64,000 bases of DNA from Myxococcus xanthus (GCF_013116825.1 NZ_JABFNS010000020.1:1-64000); one strand, 5' to 3'. Numbered from the stretch's first letter, positions 1-9,475 are shown. Translations and numbers: made by a program. The notes: generated from the letters alone by a model not told the origin.

Positions 1-98
1 CACCAGCGCCGCCCCGGACGTCGAGGAAGTCGCTCGCATTGCACGCCGTGGCTTGAAGGAAGCGAGCGACTTCCTCGACGTCCGGGGCGGCGCTGGTG
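1..98. repeat. Perfect inverted repeat at the window edge
   Basis: Bases 1-37 are the exact reverse complement of bases 62-98, with a 24-base loop between them. The first base of the window pairs with base 98, so the arm could continue upstream. The right arm lies inside the reading frame of the large Ig-repeat protein, in Gly/Ala-rich sequence that fits that protein. The left arm therefore looks like a fold-back copy. A 37-bp perfect hairpin in coding DNA is unusual; an assembly or library fold-back at a contig end is the simplest reading, a real hairpin the alternative. Confidence 0.9.
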
Positions 99-3000
99 GG
101 GCCACGACGCACAGTGATGGGGCGCTGTTGCGAGGACCGGGCGGTGGCGGCGGCGGCGGGCGGGTGCTCTTCCAATCCCAGAACACGGCGACGTGCGGGG
201 TCAACATCTCAAGTGGCAATGCTGGCCTCGCTGCAACTGGGAGCCATCATGGCGCGGAGCCTGCCAGCAGTTCATTTCCCCATACAGGCGCTGTGACTCT
301 CATGGGCACGGAGTTCGTCGCCCCTGCGCCACCGGAAATCACCAGCCCTTCGAGCTCCATCGTGACGAAGAACCCTCTTCCGACGCTCAGTGGCACCGGA
401 ACGGCGAACTCGGAAGTGGTCATCTATTCGCTCGCGGGTAGTGTCGTGTCGGGGGTGGAATATGGACGCGGCGTCGTGGGGGCCAGTGCGTCTTTCTCCG
501 TCACGCTCTCCCGGCCGCTGCCGACAGGGGCCACGACGCTCGTGGCCGTGACTGAAACACAGGGGCTGCAAGGACTGCCGAGCAATCCGCGTGTCTTGAC
601 TGTCGATACGAGCGCCCCTGATACGTTCTTCGCCGAGGGGGGCGTTCCGGCGACTCCTTCAAAAGAAACCGCAGTGACGTTCACCTTCGAGTCAAATGAG
701 GCGACGGGCATCACCTACCAATGCCAGGTCGTTTCTGGGAGCGGTACGACGGCGCCTTCGCTCGGTTGGGCGGCCTGTAGCAATCCCTACACGACGACGG
801 AGACGCTCGCGGATGGCTCCACCCATACGATTTGGGTCAAGGCCGTGGACGCGGCGGAGAACGAGGATCCGACACCCGCCCGGTATACATGGCTCGTGGA
901 CCGGACGCGGCCCGAAACCGGCTTCGCCTCGGGAGGAACTCCTGGGGCGTATTCAAACCTTGTCAACCCGGTGTTCATCTTCACATCCGAGGCGGATGCC
1001 AGGTTCGAGTGCATTCTGGTCTCTCTTGGTTCGGCGCCAGAGCCCGAGGAGACGGATGGCCGGTGGGCCGCGTGTACGAATCCCTATTTGTCTCCGACGC
1101 GGACGCATGACACCTCGAACACGCTTTGGGTCCGGGCGAAGGACCTGGCGGGCAATGTGGACGACACACCCGCAAGATTCCCCTGGACGGTGGATCTGGT
1201 GGACCCAGACGCGACCATCATGGCGCCACTGCCCGACGCGGTGAACAACCTGACGTCGGTCAGCTTCACCTTCAGCGCGAACGAGTCGAACGTCTTCTTC
1301 GAATGCAGTTTGAACGGGGGGGGCTTCACCGGCTGCACGAGTGGCAGCGAATTCGCGACGCCGGAGCTTGAAGCTTCATTCACGCTGCTAGTGAGGGCCA
1401 GGGACCGGGCAGGCAACGTGGACAAGACGCCCGACCGATTCTCGTGGAGGACCGACAAGCTCCCTCCGGATACGGTGGTGCACACCACGATAGGTACGTT
1501 GAGCAACGCGTCGCGCGCGGGCTTCGACTTCGACTCGCCCGCCGGTGACGCGGTGGGCTTTGAGTGCATCCTGGCGTCGCCCATGACGGCGCCGATGCCG
1601 ATCGAAGAGGACGCTCGCTGGGCGCCCTGCGCGGCGTCGTACCAGACGCCCGAGTTGACGGACAACACCACCTATCGGCTGTGGGTACGGGCGGTGGATG
1701 CGGCGGGGAACGTGGACGCCACGCCGGACAGCCACGGGTGGGCGGTGGACCTGACGCCGCCGAACACGGCCCTCACGGAGCCCCTGCCCGCGCCGGTGAA
1801 CAACCTGGGGTCGGTGAACTTCACCTTCAGCTCGACTGACAACCAGGCGACCTTCGAGTGCAGCCTGAACGATGGGCCCTTCACTGGCTGCACGAGTGGA
1901 AGCAGCTTCGCGACGCCGGGGGAGGATGCGCAGTTCCGGTTCCTGGTGAGGGCCAGGGATACGGTGGGCAACGTGGACCCGACGCCCGCCGCCTATTCGT
2001 GGAGGACCGACAAGCTCCCTCCGGACACGGTGGTGCACACCACGATAGGTACGTTGAGCAACGCGTCGCGCGCGGGCTTCGACTTCGACTCGCCCGCCGG
2101 TGACGCGGTGGGCTTTGAGTGCATCCTGGCGTCGTCCATGACGGCGCCGATGCCGATCGAAGGGGACGCTCGCTGGGCGCCCTGCGCGGCGTCGTACCAG
2201 ACGCCCGAGTTGACGGACAACACCACCTACCGGCTGTGGGTACGGGCGGTGGATGCGGCGGGGAACGTGGACGCCACGCCGGACAGCCACGGGTGGGCGG
2301 TGGACCTGACGCCGCCGAACACGGCCCTCACGGAGCCCCTGCCCGCGCCGGTGAACAACCTGGGGTCGGTGAGCTTCACCTTCAGCTCGACTGACAACCA
2401 GGCGACCTTCGAGTGCAGCCTGAACGATGGGCCCTTCACTGGCTGCACGAGTGGAAGCAGCTTCGCGACGCCGGGGGAGGATGCGCAGTTCCGGTTCCTG
2501 GTGAGGGCCAGGGATACGGCGGGCAACGTGGACCCGACGCCCGCCGCCTATTCGTGGAGGACCGACAAGCTCCCTCCGGACACGGTGGTGGAGGCTCTGG
2601 TCCAGGATCCGAGCAACGAGCGCCGTGCCCGGTTCAATCTGGATTCGCCCGACGCGGCTCCGGTGGGCTTCCAGTGCATCCTGGTTGGCTCGTCATCGAC
2701 CACTGCCCCTGGAGAAGACGATGCGAACTGGGCGGCCTGCTCGGTGTCGTATCAGACGCCAGAACTGACAACCCGCACGTATACGCTCTGGGTGCGAGCC
2801 GTGGACATCGCGGGGAATGTGGATGCGTCGCCCGCTCGGCATGAATGGAGGGTGGATCTGGAGCCTCCCAATACGGTGATTACGGAAAAGCCGGTGGCGC
2901 TGACGCGTGAGCAGACGGCGGTGTTCCAGTTCAATTCGCCCGATGTAGACGCCGTGGCTTTTCAGTGCAGTTACGACGGCACCGAATTCAGGTCGTGTGC

Positions 3001-4612
3001 AAGTCCATACATCCTTCCGAACTCGGAGATTTCGATCATCACGGAGGGAGATCACACCATGCTCATCCGGGCAGTCGACGAGGCTGGGAACTGGGATGAG
3101 ACCCCCGCCAACCACAACTGGCGCGTGGTGGTGGCGGAAGTGGAGACCGAGATTGTGGATGGGCCCACGGCGGTGACGCGGCAGACCACCGCGGCTTTCG
3201 AGTTCACCTCCAACCTGTCCAATGTGGACTATGCCTGCCAACTGGACAGCGCGCCGCGGGAGGAGAACTGCGCGACGTCCGCCGACCCCACCAAGACGTA
3301 TCCGAACCTCTCCGAGGGGGCACACACCTTGAGGGTGTGGGCGCGAGAAGGCTCGCGAGAGGATCCGACGCCCGAGATCTTCGACTGGACCATCGACCTG
3401 ACGGGGCCAGTGGCGCCGGTCGTCTCCAGTCCCTCGATGAACGGGGCCTACGTCAACATCCGGCGGCCCACCTTCGCGGGAAGAGCCCCCGAAAGCGGGA
3501 CCATCATCATCCGCATCAACGGCGATATCGTGGGGACGCTGGAGGGGGTCGTGTCGACGGTGGGGTGGACGTTCACCCGTCCGGTGGACATGGCGGATGG
3601 GACATATGAGCTGGCGGTTTCGCTGACCGACGAAGTGGGCAATGCGGGGGCGCAGACTCTGCGGACGTTCACGCTCGACGCGACGAAGCCGGAGACGCGG
3701 CTGACCGTGATGCCTCCCACCCTGACGAATCAGTCGCGCGCCGTGTTCCAGTTCGAATCGAATGAAGAAGGTTCGACGTTCGAGTGCAGTCTGAATGGCG
3801 GAATGTTCGCGGCATGTACTGGCGCCAACTCACATGAAGTCACGGTTGGGGATGCGACTCACACGTTCGTCGTTCGCGCGAAGGACCGCGCGGGCAACAT
3901 CGCGGACGTGCAGGGAATGCACATCTGGCGTGTGGATTCGCTTGCGCCGGTTACCACCATCATCGAGATGCCCAACGCGGACACGAACGTGCCACAGGCG
4001 GTCTTCCGATTCGAATCCGATGAGGCGCCCGTCACTTTCGAGTGCAGCATCGACGGCGCTATGTTCGACAACTGTCCCTCTGTGTATTCGTGGGATGGCG
4101 TGCCTGAAGGCGAGCACCGAATCGAGGTTCGTGCTCGCGATGAGGCGGGCAACGTGGACGCCACGCCCGCGGTGCATCTGTGGCGTCTGGATATGACTCC
4201 TCCCGGCGTGCCGGTGGTGAGTTCGCCCGCGCCCGATGCGGTGGTGGGGGCGCTCACGCCGACGTTCCAGGGGAGCGCCGAACCGGGAAGCGAGGTGCTG
4301 CTCTTCATCGATGGGCTCGACTTCGGCAGTGTACGTGTCGAGCCTTCCGGGCAGTGGCGGCTGACGCTGACCCGGGCCATCAGCGAGGGAGACCACGCTG
4401 TCAGTGCCCGCGCCCGGGATGCCGCGGGGAACGTCGGCGAGCGCTCAGGGGAGACCACCTTCAAGGTCGATCCCTCCATCAACATTATCCGGGAGGTCAG
4501 CTCTCGTGGTGGTGGCTTGAGCTGTGCTGCGGGAGGGCAGGGGAGTGCGCCCCTGTTGCTCCTGGGGTGGGGGGGCCTGATGCTGATGGCTGCCCGGAGG
4601 CGGCGCGTGTGA
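53..4612 (+). CDS. Giant surface protein of tandem Ig-like repeats with MYXO-CTERM-type tail (5' end uncertain)
   Basis: Read from TTG at 53 this gives 1519 residues, but the frame is open to base 2 and the first bases belong to a fold-back repeat, so the true N-terminus is probably missing. After a Gly-rich stretch (about residues 12-40) come roughly a dozen Ig-like units of about 90-95 residues. They carry recurring signatures of the type FECSLNGG-F-GC and VRARDxAGNVDxTP, with paired cysteines that could form a disulphide in each unit. The C-terminus has Ser-Cys-Ala, a hydrophobic helix and a final Arg cluster, the layout of the myxobacterial MYXO-CTERM sorting tail, implying cell-surface anchoring. 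Myxobacterial motility or adhesion proteins of this style exist, but the specific role here is unknown. Two adjacent 185-residue blocks are nearly identical (see repeat at 1442-2551). Confidence 0.8.
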   Translation: MKEASDFLDVRGGAGGATTHSDGALLRGPGGGGGGGRVLFQSQNTATCGVNISSGNAGLAATGSHHGAEPASSSFPHTGAVTLMGTEFVAPAPPEITSPSSSIVTKNPLPTLSGTGTANSEVVIYSLAGSVVSGVEYGRGVVGASASFSVTLSRPLPTGATTLVAVTETQGLQGLPSNPRVLTVDTSAPDTFFAEGGVPATPSKETAVTFTFESNEATGITYQCQVVSGSGTTAPSLGWAACSNPYTTTETLADGSTHTIWVKAVDAAENEDPTPARYTWLVDRTRPETGFASGGTPGAYSNLVNPVFIFTSEADARFECILVSLGSAPEPEETDGRWAACTNPYLSPTRTHDTSNTLWVRAKDLAGNVDDTPARFPWTVDLVDPDATIMAPLPDAVNNLTSVSFTFSANESNVFFECSLNGGGFTGCTSGSEFATPELEASFTLLVRARDRAGNVDKTPDRFSWRTDKLPPDTVVHTTIGTLSNASRAGFDFDSPAGDAVGFECILASPMTAPMPIEEDARWAPCAASYQTPELTDNTTYRLWVRAVDAAGNVDATPDSHGWAVDLTPPNTALTEPLPAPVNNLGSVNFTFSSTDNQATFECSLNDGPFTGCTSGSSFATPGEDAQFRFLVRARDTVGNVDPTPAAYSWRTDKLPPDTVVHTTIGTLSNASRAGFDFDSPAGDAVGFECILASSMTAPMPIEGDARWAPCAASYQTPELTDNTTYRLWVRAVDAAGNVDATPDSHGWAVDLTPPNTALTEPLPAPVNNLGSVSFTFSSTDNQATFECSLNDGPFTGCTSGSSFATPGEDAQFRFLVRARDTAGNVDPTPAAYSWRTDKLPPDTVVEALVQDPSNERRARFNLDSPDAAPVGFQCILVGSSSTTAPGEDDANWAACSVSYQTPELTTRTYTLWVRAVDIAGNVDASPARHEWRVDLEPPNTVITEKPVALTREQTAVFQFNSPDVDAVAFQCSYDGTEFRSCASPYILPNSEISIITEGDHTMLIRAVDEAGNWDETPANHNWRVVVAEVETEIVDGPTAVTRQTTAAFEFTSNLSNVDYACQLDSAPREENCATSADPTKTYPNLSEGAHTLRVWAREGSREDPTPEIFDWTIDLTGPVAPVVSSPSMNGAYVNIRRPTFAGRAPESGTIIIRINGDIVGTLEGVVSTVGWTFTRPVDMADGTYELAVSLTDEVGNAGAQTLRTFTLDATKPETRLTVMPPTLTNQSRAVFQFESNEEGSTFECSLNGGMFAACTGANSHEVTVGDATHTFVVRAKDRAGNIADVQGMHIWRVDSLAPVTTIIEMPNADTNVPQAVFRFESDEAPVTFECSIDGAMFDNCPSVYSWDGVPEGEHRIEVRARDEAGNVDATPAVHLWRLDMTPPGVPVVSSPAPDAVVGALTPTFQGSAEPGSEVLLFIDGLDFGSVRVEPSGQWRLTLTRAISEGDHAVSARARDAAGNVGERSGETTFKVDPSINIIREVSSRGGGLSCAAGGQGSAPLLLLGWGGLMLMAARRRRV
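1442..2551 (+). repeat. Tandem duplication of a 555-bp unit
   Basis: Copy one spans 1442-1996 and copy two 1997-2551. Aligned by eye they differ at only six positions in 555 bases (about 99% identity), in frame, encoding 185 residues or two Ig-like units each. A partial third copy begins at 2552 with the same first 35 or so bases before diverging. This indicates a recent intragenic duplication, or recent gene conversion, within the repeat protein. Confidence 0.93.
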
Positions 4613-4679
4613 GCGGACGGGGACTCTCCCGCTCCGAGGGAAAGACACGTCGGGTGGCGTTCGTCGTCGGATTGCGTGC

Positions 4680-4708
4680 TTGCTTCGGCGGGGGAGTTCG
4701 GCTACTTG
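4680..4708 (+). promoter_or_regulatory. Candidate promoter of tRNA-Arg
   Basis: TTGCTT (4680-4685) and TACTTG (4703-4708) are separated by 17 bases and lie about 28 bases upstream of the mature tRNA 5' end. The -35 match is fair and the -10 match weak, so this is a positional inference. Confidence 0.35.
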
Positions 4709-4735
4709 TGCCCCCGCTTCATCCGGAAGTCGGTT

Positions 4736-4809
<74 letters not shown>

Positions 4810-4821
4810 CTGGTGGAAGTG

Positions 4822-4857
4822 CCCGGGATTCAAGAGGTTTTCCTCTCGAATCCCGGG
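4822..4857 (+). terminator. Strong hairpin after tRNA-Arg
   Basis: Arms CCCGGGATTC and GAATCCCGGG with an additional GAGG/CCTC inner stem close a TTTT loop, giving a stem of about 15 pairs with one mismatch. It starts 13 bases after the tRNA. No clean T-run follows, so it may be a 3'-end or processing structure rather than a classical intrinsic terminator. Confidence 0.6.
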
Positions 4858-5010
4858 TGCTGTCCCCTTCTTGGATGCGTGCCACCCACCCATTGTCTTT
4901 CCCAGGCGCAGGGGGCTCCCTCTCATCGGGCTGGGTCTCCTCGGCCTCTTTCCGGTTGTGCTCCTCCTGCGGTACGTAGCGATTTCCCGGATTCCGGGGG
5001 GAGGACTGTC

Positions 5011-6240
5011 ATGTTGAACGGACGAATTCGGCTGGTGGCCGCGGTGTGGCTGGGCGTGGTTCTGGGATGGGGGTGTGGTGGCTCCGACGCACAACCGCCT
5101 GTTCAGGGGCCCCACGCGACATTGCCACGGGCTCCGTCACTCGTGATCGCGGTGCCGGGCGACGGGCAGGTCACCGTGACGTGGGACGTCCCTGGGGACG
5201 GGGGGAGCGCCCTCCTCGACTATGCTGTGCATGTCTATTCGGATGAGGGGGAGGTCCGTGTGGTGACGGTGCCCGTGTCGGAGCCCCGGGCGGTCGTCAC
5301 GGAGCTGGCGAATGGCACCGCCTACGCTTTCAGCGTCGTCGCCAGGAATGCCCGTGGCAGGAGTGTTGCCTCGGAGCGCTCCGACCGCGTGGTCCCCCAT
5401 GTGACGCCTGGTGCGGTGCAGAACCTGGTGGCCGTCGAGAGCGACCAGACTGTGACGCTGAGCTGGGATGCCGCGGATGACAAGGGCATGCCGCTGGACA
5501 GCTATTTCGTCACACCCTTCTTCGAGGCTCGGGAAGGGGAGACGGTGCGGGTGCCCGCGACCGAACTGGGGAAGACCTTCCACTCGATGACCAACGGGAT
5601 GGCGGTGAGGTTCGTCGTCGTCGCCTACAACGGGCACGCGCGGGGGCCCGAGGCGTCCATCGAGGCGACGCCCTTCACGACTCCAGGAGTGCCGGTCCTC
5701 ACGGCCGAGCCCAACGCCGGCGGTGGGCGCGTCTTTCTGACTTGGCGCGTCGACGACACGGGTGGCAACCCCATCACGTCCTACCGGGTGACGGTGTACC
5801 TGGAGGGCGAGGTGATTCGCACCGTGGAGACCTTCGAGACGCGCGCGTCCGTGGAGTCGCTGGTGAACGCCACGACGTACCAGTTCACTGTCGAGGCGGC
5901 GAACGCGGCGGGCTGGGGCCAGGCTTCGGAGCGCATCGCCGCCATGCCCACGCGGTACCCCTCCAAGCCCCGCAATGCGACGTGCCAGGGCGGCCATGGG
6001 TGGATCTCCTTCGGGTGGGAGCCGCCGGAGTTCGACTACGGCCACCCCGTGACGGGGTACCGCCTCAGCACCGTCATCGATGGGGACAGCGCGGACTGGT
6101 ACACCACTGACCCGGGCTACCACCTCACGACCATCCCCAACGACGGCAGGGCCTTCTCCTTCTTCATCGCCGCGGGGAGTGCCGCTGGGTTCGGGGAGGC
6201 CGCCCGCCTCCAGTGCTCTACGTGGCCCGATCGTCCGTAG
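5011..6240 (+). CDS. Lipoprotein with four fibronectin type III repeats
   Basis: The 409-residue product starts at the ATG preceded by a GGAGG-type ribosome site about 8 bases upstream; the frame extends further 5' but without lipoprotein logic. Residues 1-21 form a signal peptide ending in a lipobox with Cys22 (LGWGC-GG), so the mature protein should be lipid-anchored. Four FN3-like beta-sandwich units follow, at about residues 48-135, 140-230, 235-325 and 328-405. They have recurring pieces such as VTVTWDVPGDGG, NGTAYAFSVVARNARG and NATTYQFTVEAANAAG. No catalytic domain is visible, so binding or adhesion is the likeliest role. It ends 22 bp from the convergent CNNM gene. Confidence 0.82.
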   Translation: MLNGRIRLVAAVWLGVVLGWGCGGSDAQPPVQGPHATLPRAPSLVIAVPGDGQVTVTWDVPGDGGSALLDYAVHVYSDEGEVRVVTVPVSEPRAVVTELANGTAYAFSVVARNARGRSVASERSDRVVPHVTPGAVQNLVAVESDQTVTLSWDAADDKGMPLDSYFVTPFFEAREGETVRVPATELGKTFHSMTNGMAVRFVVVAYNGHARGPEASIEATPFTTPGVPVLTAEPNAGGGRVFLTWRVDDTGGNPITSYRVTVYLEGEVIRTVETFETRASVESLVNATTYQFTVEAANAAGWGQASERIAAMPTRYPSKPRNATCQGGHGWISFGWEPPEFDYGHPVTGYRLSTVIDGDSADWYTTDPGYHLTTIPNDGRAFSFFIAAGSAAGFGEAARLQCSTWPDRP

Positions 6241-6262
6241 CGCGGCGGCCCCTGTCTCGCTG

Positions 6263-7576
6263 TCACGCCTCCACGGGCTCCTCGTGCTGCGGCAGGTGGA
6301 AGCGCACGGAGTCCACGCGGCGGGGAGAGGACGCGACGACCTCAATCACGAGGTTGCCCTCCGCCTGGACCTTGGTGCCCGGCTCGGGGATGGCGCCGCC
6401 CGACAGGGCGATGCACAGGCCGGCCACCGTGGCGTAGTCCTGGTCCTCGTCCAGGTCCAGGGACAGCTCCCGGTTGACGTCGCGGATGCTCGCGGTGCCG
6501 AGCACCAGGGCGGTGTTCGGCCCCTCGCGCTTGACGAACTCCTCTGGCACTTCGGACTCGCTGAGGATGTCGCCCACCAGCTCCTCCACGAGGTCCTCCA
6601 CGGTGACGAGTCCCACCACGCCGCCGCGCTCGTCCACCACCACCGCCAGCTGCATGCGCCGCTTCTGCAGCTCCTTGAGCGCGTCAATGGCCCGCATCGT
6701 CTCCACGACGAAGAAGGGCGGACGCATCACGTCCTCCAGGATGATGAGGTTGCCCTCCCAGGCCACCCCCAGCAGGTCCTTGGCGATGACGTAGCCGACG
6801 ATGTTGTCCAGCGTGCCCTCGTACACCGGCATGCGCGAGTGGCCGCCCTCCAGCAGGACGCGGCGAATCTCCTCCGGGCTGGAGTGCCGACGCAGGGCCA
6901 CCATCTCGTCCCGCGCCACTGACAGCTCGCCCACCGTCACGTCGCCCAGCTCGAAGGCGCGCGACGCAATCTCACCGGCGTGCGGATCCAACGTGCCCTG
7001 CTTCGCCGCCTCCTCCACCAACTGCTGGAGCTCCTCCGCGGACAGGCGTCCTTCCGTGAAGTTCGTCCGGTCGCCGAACAGGCGCAGCACCACGTTGGAG
7101 CTGGCGGTGAGGAACCACACCACCGGCCGCATCAGCCAGGACAGCCCGCTCAGGGGCCGGCCGATGAGCAACGCGTAGCGCTCTCCGGCGCGCAGCGCGA
7201 GCGACTTGGGCACCAGCTCGCCCAGCACCAGCGAGAGGTAGGAGACGAAGACCACCACCGCGGCGAGGGCCACCTCGTCCGCTTGCTGTTCGGGGATGCC
7301 GAAGCCGGTGAGCACACCGCCCAGGCGGGAGGCGATGCTCGCGCCACCGAACGCGGCCGCCGTGGCGCCGATGACGGTGATGCCAATCTGCACGGTGGCC
7401 AGGAAGCGCTCAGGGTTGCCGCGCAGGGCCTCCACTGCTTTCGCGGAGGTGCTGCCTTCTTCAATCAGTTCCCGCAGCCGTGTCCGGCGGACAGAGATGA
7501 TGGCGAGCTCCGCGCCAGCGAAGACACCATTGGCCAGGACCAGCAACAGGATGATGAGAAGCTCGGTGACGATAAT
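6263..7576 (-). CDS. CNNM/CorC (HlyC/CorC) family membrane transporter with CBS pair
   Basis: The family layout is DUF21 membrane domain (about residues 1-190, several helices with conserved ANGVFAGAELAI and LGELVPKS), two CBS domains (about 205-335) and a C-terminal CorC_HlyC domain (about 350-430). Members are implicated in Mg2+/Co2+ efflux or membrane stress resistance. The first conventional start, TTG at 7546, would cut into the first helix. The in-frame upstream codons read IIVTELLIILLLVLANG from ATT at 7576, just after a GAGAGGAGGG ribosome site. I therefore place the start there, giving about 437 residues. It follows the response regulator gene on the same strand by 48 bp. Confidence 0.85.
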   Translation of the reverse strand: MIVTELLIILLLVLANGVFAGAELAIISVRRTRLRELIEEGSTSAKAVEALRGNPERFLATVQIGITVIGATAAAFGGASIASRLGGVLTGFGIPEQQADEVALAAVVVFVSYLSLVLGELVPKSLALRAGERYALLIGRPLSGLSWLMRPVVWFLTASSNVVLRLFGDRTNFTEGRLSAEELQQLVEEAAKQGTLDPHAGEIASRAFELGDVTVGELSVARDEMVALRRHSSPEEIRRVLLEGGHSRMPVYEGTLDNIVGYVIAKDLLGVAWEGNLIILEDVMRPPFFVVETMRAIDALKELQKRRMQLAVVVDERGGVVGLVTVEDLVEELVGDILSESEVPEEFVKREGPNTALVLGTASIRDVNRELSLDLDEDQDYATVAGLCIALSGGAIPEPGTKVQAEGNLVIEVVASSPRRVDSVRFHLPQHEEPVEA

Positions 7577-7624
7577 GGCCCTCCTCTCAGGGGCCCTCTA
7601 CCCTATACGCCAGAGGCGGGCTGC

Positions 7625-8071
7625 TCACTCACCAAGTGATTGCAAGAGGAGCGACAATTGGTCGCGGCTCGCACCTTTTGGGAGGTAGTAGTGTGGCCCC
7701 GAGAGCAGGGCACTGCCTACATCCTGCGCCGCCGCGGACGTCAGGAAGACGATGCGGGGGTGCGGCCCGCGTGGCAGATGCTCCACGACCTCCAGCCCGG
7801 ACATGCCCGGCATGTTGAGGTCGAGCAGCATCACCCCGTAGCGTCCGCCACGCCTCAGTGTCTCCAGGGCCTCCTGCCCATCCGAGGCCTCAGTCGTCTC
7901 GTAGCCAAGGTCCTCCAGGCTGAGCCGGAGGAATTCCCTCCAGTCCGCGTCGTCATCGACGACCAAGACCCTTCTTGCGCCGTTATCCGTTGCCAGTCGC
8001 GCCAATCGTCCTCCCCCGACCTGAGATGAACGCTGCTGAAGGGCGCTATCATTCTCCGCGAGCGGTGACAT
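7625..8071 (-). CDS. Single-domain response regulator (receiver only)
   Basis: From ATG at 8071 the product is 148 residues: about 35 residues of lead-in and one receiver domain. The acidic pocket DDD follows VLVV, the phospho-acceptor Asp sits in LLDLNMPGMSG, a Thr/Ser lies in FLTSAA, and the conserved Lys is in YLPKGAS. No output domain follows, so it probably works through protein contact or phosphorelay. No cognate kinase is adjacent. It lies between the GT21 and CNNM genes in a minus-strand run and could be co-transcribed with them. Confidence 0.85.
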   Translation of the reverse strand: MSPLAENDSALQQRSSQVGGGRLARLATDNGARRVLVVDDDADWREFLRLSLEDLGYETTEASDGQEALETLRRGGRYGVMLLDLNMPGMSGLEVVEHLPRGPHPRIVFLTSAAAQDVGSALLSGPHYYLPKGASRDQLSLLLQSLGE

Positions 8072-8123
8072 GGTGCCCGCCCAGCATCCGGGCAGGCAGG
8101 CCCTGGAAGGGCGCTTCGCCGGG

Positions 8124-9332
8124 TCAGCCCGCCAGGACGCGGTCACCCTGGGGCAGCGCGGGCTCGGACGTCAGCCCTGCCGTGTGCACGGGCATCAGCC
8201 GGGTGCCCCGGCCCACGCGCAGCCGGGTGCCGCGCCAGTTCACGGTGCGGGAGAAGAGCGCGTAGCCCCAGGCCGCGAAGAGCAGGGCGTCCTTGGCGAA
8301 GACGGCGGGCACCGCGTCCCACGACAGGGCCTGCGGCCGCAGGGCGCGCACGGTGGAGAGGTCCACCGCGACCTTGCCCAGGGCCACCACCAGGCAGAGC
8401 GCCGCGGTGTCGGAGGAGGGGGCCAGCATGGCGCCCAGCAGGGCCAGCGGGGTGGGGTTCAGCAGGGCCTGGGCCAGGTACGTGCCCGGAGACACCGCGG
8501 TCCGGTGAATCACGCTCCAGCGCAGATAGCGCTGGAAGAAGGACAGGACGCTCTTGCGCAGCGACACGTTGAACACGGGCGTGTGCGCCATCACCACGCG
8601 CCGGCCCAGCTTCCGCGTCACCCACTGGCCGATGACGTAGTCCTCCGCCAGCACGTCCTTCACGGAGAAGAAGCCCCCCAGCGCGTCCACGTCCTCGCGG
8701 CGCAGCGCCATGGACTTGCCCACCACGATGTCCTGGCCCGCGAGCCGCTTGGCGGCGATCATCCCCGCCGCCGCGCTGGCGCCCAGGTGCAGGTTGTCCA
8801 GGAGCGAGCCGAAGGTGCGCTCGCCCAAGCCCGCCACCGGGTGGGTGACACAGCCCACCTCCGGGTCCTCGAAGGCCTGGGCAATCTCCTCCAGGTATCC
8901 GGGTGCCACCCGCGTGTTGCTGTCGCTGATGACCAGCACGTCGTAGCGCGCCCGGTCCGCCAGGGTGATGAGCTGGTTCACCTTCGGGTTGCGGCCCGGC
9001 TCGCCGTCCTGAACCTCCAGGCGCATGACGTGGGGCCAGCGGGCGACCGCCGCGCGGGCCACGGCGAAGGCCGGGTCCCTGGCATCCTTGACGCCGAGCA
9101 CCACCTCGTACGCGCCCGCGTAGTCCAGCCCCGCGAACTGCGCCAGGTTGGCTTCCAGGTCGTCATCCACGCCGCACAGCGGCTTGAGGATGGAGATGCC
9201 CGGGCGAGGCGTGCCCGGTTGCGCGGTGGGGGGCGGCTCACGCCGGTGGCGCAGCACGAGCGCGAACTGGACGGTGAGGACGAACAGACCGAGGCAGGCG
9301 GCAAGCAGCAGGACGGTGGAGGCGAGCAACAT
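8124..9332 (-). CDS. GT21 ceramide glucosyltransferase-like glycosyltransferase
   Basis: The 402-residue protein has an N-terminal membrane helix (about 3-28), a GT-A catalytic domain and C-terminal hydrophobic helices (about 285-330 and 350-375). It shows the motif set of ceramide glucosyltransferases: the acidic DSN at 137-139, D231 in AEDYVIG, and the Q267-RYLR-W272 (Q/R)xxRW motif. Members transfer glucose from a UDP-sugar to ceramide or a related lipid at the membrane; HpnI-type hopanoid enzymes are close relatives and an alternative. It lies 143 bp downstream of phoU on the same strand. The genomic context suggests a link to membrane lipid remodelling under phosphate limitation, which is inference. 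Confidence 0.82.
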   Translation of the reverse strand: MLLASTVLLLAACLGLFVLTVQFALVLRHRREPPPTAQPGTPRPGISILKPLCGVDDDLEANLAQFAGLDYAGAYEVVLGVKDARDPAFAVARAAVARWPHVMRLEVQDGEPGRNPKVNQLITLADRARYDVLVISDSNTRVAPGYLEEIAQAFEDPEVGCVTHPVAGLGERTFGSLLDNLHLGASAAAGMIAAKRLAGQDIVVGKSMALRREDVDALGGFFSVKDVLAEDYVIGQWVTRKLGRRVVMAHTPVFNVSLRKSVLSFFQRYLRWSVIHRTAVSPGTYLAQALLNPTPLALLGAMLAPSSDTAALCLVVALGKVAVDLSTVRALRPQALSWDAVPAVFAKDALLFAAWGYALFSRTVNWRGTRLRVGRGTRLMPVHTAGLTSEPALPQGDRVLAG

Positions 9333-9475
9333 TCGCGGGCAATCCCCGGGGCCGGTGCGCCGTCATGGCGCGACCACGGTTGCCACGCTAGAGGCCTTCC
9401 ACGTCAGCCCCGCGAAGCGCCCGGGGCGGGCCGGGCAATTCGCGGTGACGGGGCGGTGAATCCCGCGCCCGCGGA

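Noticed and set aside
1388-2290. Long minus-strand frame opposite the Ig repeats
   Set aside because: It repeats because the sense strand repeats; composition is Arg/His-rich and no family is seen.
1442-2551. Repeat array considered as CRISPR
   Set aside because: The units are 555 bp, coding, and adjacent without spacers; no cas gene is present.
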